A DNA stretch of 9,724 bases from CBDDRG01 sp051306415. Lineage in GTDB: Bacteria > Pseudomonadota > Gammaproteobacteria > Pseudomonadales > Porticoccaceae. The stretch lies in the NCBI GenBank assembly GCA_051306415.1, contig JBPPNE010000332.1, positions 1 to 9,724 of the forward strand, read 5' to 3'. Below, one piece after another: positions 6,703-9,724 of this stretch (the first letter of the stretch is position 1; each line of letters opens with the position of its first letter). The notes beneath the pieces were generated by a model. That model did not search any database, was not told the DNA's origin, and was given only the letters and a program-made list of their open reading frames with translations. The translations under genes and the position numbers were made by a program.

Positions 6703-7848
6703 TCAGCGCAGATACCGGGAGTAAAGGTCAAAGACGGCTTTTGCCATTACATCGACTTGATACAGGGCCCGCTGCCGCTCGCGCGCCGCGGTCGCACGCG
6801 CGACATTGCGAATGTCGTCGGCAACCGCAGTTTCGAGAGCATCTGCCAATGCAACTGGGTCTCCCGGTGGAACCAGAAGAGCGCAATTACCCTCATCCAC
6901 CACCTCGGTAATACCCGGCCCCTCAATGCTCGAAGCCACGATGTTGCACCCCATCGCCATCGCTTCGAGCAGCGCCATCGGTAAGCCCTCGCCATACAGG
7001 CTGGGCATGACAAAAACATCCAGCGCCGCGAGTTGTTCGTTGATATTGTCCTGGTGACCAGCAAACTCAACTCTGGAAGCGAGCCCGGCATGATCAACGA
7101 GTTGCATCACGGATTGCCGATAAGGCTCATCGACAAACCCGCCAACCAATTTCAAACGGGCATTCAGCCCCTTGGCGACCAGCAGCGCGAACGCCTGCAA
7201 CAGCACTTCAACCCCTTTCCGCGGACCGAAAAGGCCGATGATGCCAATGGTTTTCGGTGCTGCCGCATCGCGCATAACCGGATCACCCAAACTGATCGAC
7301 TCGACTCCGTTGCGAACCACGGTAATACTTCGATCATCAATTCCGTAGCAAGTTCGGATGTAATCCCTCAGCCCCTCCGATACCGGCAGCAGGTGAGTTG
7401 CCTTGGGCAGAACGGCTCGTTCCACGAGGTAGTTGGTGTAATTGAGGCACCTGTTCTCCGATTCGTACCGGGCGGGACTGTGGACGTGATGAATCCAGGG
7501 TAGCGGCAATACGAATCGCAGCGCATGCGCAATCAGCCCGCTGCGAACCGTGTGCGAGTGCACTAACTGACATCCCTCTGACGCGGCAATGCGACGTATC
7601 ACCGGAATACAGCTGATATCCACCCGGTTACGCATGTTGACAAAATGTAGCCGCGCCTGCCGGGTCTTCAAACGATCAGGCATTTCACCGTGTCTAAGGC
7701 AGACGAGGTGTAATCGAAATCCATGGCTGGGGGCCAGTTCCGCCAGATGATCGACCACCCGCTCGAGCCCGGAATACTGCTCACCGTTGAGAAGGTGAAG
7801 AACAGGAATCACGCCGGTGTGGGGAGAGGCGACGGGCGACGCTGTCAC
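6703..7848 (-). CDS. GT4-family glycosyltransferase
   Basis: The chosen start is GTG at 7848-7846, whose bases overlap the TGA of the upstream radical SAM gene (GTGA); this gives 381 residues and implies translational coupling. Starts further upstream would lie deep inside the radical SAM gene and add an uncharacteristic N-terminus. The N-terminal half opens with the strand VIPVLHLL and the donor/acceptor loop NGEQYSGLERVV (21-32), and contains LVHSHTVRSGLIAH (95-108). The C-terminal half has GLFGPRKGVEVLLQAF (205-220), the nucleotide-phosphate-binding Arg/Lys region, and the EX7E motif in GEGLPMALLEAMAMG (E287, E295), which is the hallmark of GT-B retaining family 4 enzymes. It would transfer a sugar from a nucleotide sugar to a growing glycan or lipid carrier on the cytoplasmic face of the inner membrane. 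Donor and acceptor are not readable. It is the last gene of the leftward operon in this window. Confidence 0.88.
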   Translation of the reverse strand: MTASPVASPHTGVIPVLHLLNGEQYSGLERVVDHLAELAPSHGFRLHLVCLRHGEMPDRLKTRQARLHFVNMRNRVDISCIPVIRRIAASEGCQLVHSHTVRSGLIAHALRFVLPLPWIHHVHSPARYESENRCLNYTNYLVERAVLPKATHLLPVSEGLRDYIRTCYGIDDRSITVVRNGVESISLGDPVMRDAAAPKTIGIIGLFGPRKGVEVLLQAFALLVAKGLNARLKLVGGFVDEPYRQSVMQLVDHAGLASRVEFAGHQDNINEQLAALDVFVMPSLYGEGLPMALLEAMAMGCNIVASSIEGPGITEVVDEGNCALLVPPGDPVALADALETAVADDIRNVARATAARERQRALYQVDVMAKAVFDLYSRYLR

Positions 7849-8858
7849 GAATTGTCCAAGCTGACCGTCGCACGAAGGGATCGCGCATGGCGGACAAACT
7901 TCTCTCTCACGACCCAGGACACCGCACGAGCGGGAGCCTTTTTGAGCTCCGTGCGGGCCGTGCAGACCATCCAGCAAGCCTGGCATTGATTGGCTATCGA
8001 ACGCGCAGAGCGGGCTTCTTCACTACGCCACAAGGTTTCAAAGGGCGCGCTCCTGATGTTGCCAATTTTGTTGGGCAAGGTCAGACACGGATGGATATCG
8101 CCCTGAGGCGAGAGATAGAAAAAATCGGTCGCCGCCGAACATGCCGTCATTCGCTTGCCGTGGCGGGAAAAATGAATCACACCCTGGGCGAAATAAGCGC
8201 GGAACCAATCCTTGACGACGAAAGAGCGGAGGTTGCAGTCGATCAGATGGCCAAAGGCGCTGGCGACCTTCTCGTCCGGTACTTTTTCAAGCCCTTTGAT
8301 TGCGTAGTAGGTTTCCGACTCCTGGGCGATGGTCGCGGTGAACTCTACGCCAAGCTCCTGTGCCAGGCGATGAACCAACGGCAGTTGCTCGATATTCTGT
8401 GCCGTCGCGGTAAACCCGATGCGGAGGTCCGTCACCTTGGCGGCGATCAGTCCTTGCAGCGTTTGGACAGCACGGCTGAAGGCGCGAGGCACGCCGCGCA
8501 TGCGATCGTGATGCCCTTCAATTCCATCGAGCGAGACAGCCACGCCTAAATCGGGGGCGAATTTCCGAATCGTTTCAATCAGCTCGACGGTTTTCTCTGG
8601 GCGAAAGCCGTTGGTCGCAAGAATGATTCGCGGCTTCCCCGCGCTTTCATAGACTGAGTGCACGATTTCGACGATGTCCGGTCTGAGCAGTGCTTCGCCG
8701 CCGGTAATGTTGACGTTCTTCAAGGATTTCGGCAGGTTGCGATAATCTTCGGCGGTCAGCAGCTCATCGCGATCAAGCCGCCAGATATTGCACATGCTAC
8801 AGCGGGCATCACAACGATTGGTGACGGAGATGATGGCTTCAACAGGCAATTTTCTCAT
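7845..8858 (-). CDS. Radical SAM protein with SPASM-like C-terminal cluster
   Basis: I choose ATG 8858-8856 (337 residues, MRKLPVEAIISVTNRC...), because GAGG stands eight bases upstream and the core domain starts at once. ATG 8882 or 8912 would add a short tail overlapping the deacetylase gene and lack a good binding site. The radical SAM cluster motif is C16-x3-C20-x2-C23 (CDARCSMC), followed by ITGGEALLRPD (51-61), the GGE motif that contacts SAM, and VAVSLDG (106-112). The C-terminal region has C240 and C258 (CSAATDFFYLSPQGDIHPC), then C292, C295 and C299 (CQACWMVC), matching a SPASM or twitch domain that binds an auxiliary iron-sulfur cluster. SPASM enzymes modify peptides or, in sugar loci, small molecules and glycans; the substrate is unknown. 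It lies about 10 bases after the deacetylase and overlaps the glycosyltransferase by 4, so all three should be made together. Confidence 0.88.
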   Translation of the reverse strand: MRKLPVEAIISVTNRCDARCSMCNIWRLDRDELLTAEDYRNLPKSLKNVNITGGEALLRPDIVEIVHSVYESAGKPRIILATNGFRPEKTVELIETIRKFAPDLGVAVSLDGIEGHHDRMRGVPRAFSRAVQTLQGLIAAKVTDLRIGFTATAQNIEQLPLVHRLAQELGVEFTATIAQESETYYAIKGLEKVPDEKVASAFGHLIDCNLRSFVVKDWFRAYFAQGVIHFSRHGKRMTACSAATDFFYLSPQGDIHPCLTLPNKIGNIRSAPFETLWRSEEARSARSIANQCQACWMVCTARTELKKAPARAVSWVVREKFVRHARSLRATVSLDNS

Positions 8859-8868
8859 CAGAGCGGCC

Positions 8869-9712
8869 TCAATAATGTCCATTTTGCTGTAGCCACCACA
8901 CCCTGTTATCAATCAGGTGCCAGGCATCCAGGTATCCCTTCACGATAGCCGTAAACACGTTCAATGATTCGCCGGATTCTATTTTTAACCGGGGAAAAAG
9001 ATTGGCTTTCATCATCGGCTCACAGGAGCCATGTATCGAGGTGAAACAAAAATGGTAACCATGGCTTAACAGCATGTCCGCCAGCGACAGCGAAAAATCC
9101 TTTCGTGTCCCAAAGGGAAAGGCAAAAAAGGGGTTGTCTACATTTAGCTGTTGCTGCAGCAGCGCGCGCGCTGAGAACGTCCTGCTCGGCAACAGCGGGT
9201 TCGAGTCTCCCCAAGGAGCGATGACTATGGCCATGGGAGGCGACGGTGATACCCCCGCGGGAGACCGTCCTGAGCTGGTCCCAAGTCATGAACTTCCGGC
9301 TTGGACTTTCGGTTTCGATCAGACCCGGACAAACGAATAGGATGGCCGGCACTTCGTAAGCCTCAAGCAGGGGCCAGGCATGTTCAAAGAATGAGCGATG
9401 ACCATCGTCCACGGTAAGAAGAACGGCGTCGCGGCCAAGGTTGGCATCGCCTGAACAGGCCCTCTGAAAAGTTGCCTGGTCGAGCAGATCGACATTGCTC
9501 TTTAGCCATCGCAAATGTTGCTCAAAGTCCTGCGGTCTCACTGCAACCGGATCGAATTTTTGCTGGCTGAAGCGATGGTAAGTCAGAACGCGGATCTGCG
9601 GGGTGCCCGGTGAAGCCCGACGAATCTTCGCCAGATTCGCGCCTGCCGCAATCGTTATTCTTCTGGCGGCTTTTTTCAAATACCAGCGTAGCGGGCTGAT
9701 TTCATAGTTCAT
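8869..9712 (-). pseudogene. NodB-type polysaccharide deacetylase, frameshifted in a CG repeat (start may lie upstream)
   Basis: The first part (from ATG 9712) begins MNYEISPLRWYLKKAA and reads to SARA near residue 184. The homologous sequence then continues in another frame as LLQQQLNVDNPFFAFPFG to TGA at 8871-8869. The switch falls in the CGCGCGCG tract at about 9162-9170, where loss of one CG unit or gain of one base restores one protein of about 281 residues. Family motifs are RVLTYHRF (41-48), catalytic/metal-binding LLTVDDGH (99-105, D102 and D103), SHGHSHRSL with H160 and H164 as metal ligands, and FAFPFG corresponding to the substrate-groove motif. These enzymes remove N-acetyl (or O-acetyl) groups from sugar polymers. 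A basic N-terminus without a clear signal peptide leaves its location open. No ribosome binding site is visible before 9712 and the frame stays open to the window edge, so an earlier start is possible. Confidence 0.8.
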
Positions 9713-9724
9713 TGTGAAGCTGCT

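Noticed and set aside
7887..8549. Open frame (220 codons) on the plus strand opposite the radical SAM gene
   Set aside because: The radical SAM protein on the other strand has full cluster motifs; the antisense frame has no motif and starts within that gene.
1..9724. tRNA, rRNA or CRISPR array
   Set aside because: No cloverleaf-like segment, rRNA stretch or regularly spaced direct repeats were seen on reading both strands.

Overview
The window looks like a stretch of a GC-rich proteobacterial chromosome, most likely a gammaproteobacterium judging by codon use and gene types; this is an impression, not a phylogenetic result. It has three parts: a left edge that may be the start of an insertion sequence, a rightward row of five metabolic genes (368-6569), and a leftward row of three surface-polysaccharide-type genes (9712-6703). 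The two rows converge over about 130 bases.

Left edge (1-367): the first 74 bases encode, leftwards, the N-terminus of a protein with a strong Shine-Dalgarno site, possibly an IS630-like transposase. The following 293 bases hold no gene, but contain a near-perfect 18-bp palindrome (242-259) that could be an operator and a bulged stem (132-176).

Metabolic row, plus strand: ACAD-fold flavoprotein 1 (broken by one extra base), an intrinsic terminator, ACAD-fold flavoprotein 2 of the DszC/SfnC monooxygenase type (two frameshifts plus an amber codon), an intact SAM-dependent methyltransferase with an N-terminal winged-helix domain, an intact 12-helix MFS transporter, and ACAD-fold flavoprotein 3 (broken by one missing base, and without the acidic residues that serve as catalytic base in true acyl-CoA dehydrogenases). 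Together they suggest uptake and oxidative/methyl-transfer processing of a small organic compound. No flavin reductase, CoA ligase or regulator lies in the window, so the substrate cannot be named.

Polysaccharide row, minus strand: NodB-type polysaccharide deacetylase (frameshifted in a CG repeat), radical SAM protein with a SPASM-like C-terminal cysteine cluster, and a GT4 glycosyltransferase. The radical SAM and glycosyltransferase genes overlap by 4 bases (GTGA), and the deacetylase and radical SAM genes are about 10 bases apart, so this is an operon, probably for an exopolysaccharide or cell-envelope glycan.

The most striking property is the lesion pattern: all three ACAD-type genes and the deacetylase carry small disruptions, while four other genes are intact. 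Either the flavoprotein genes are decaying recently and selectively, or the underlying sequence has indel errors. Reads are needed to decide, and all readings of the broken genes given here are reconstructions across frames.
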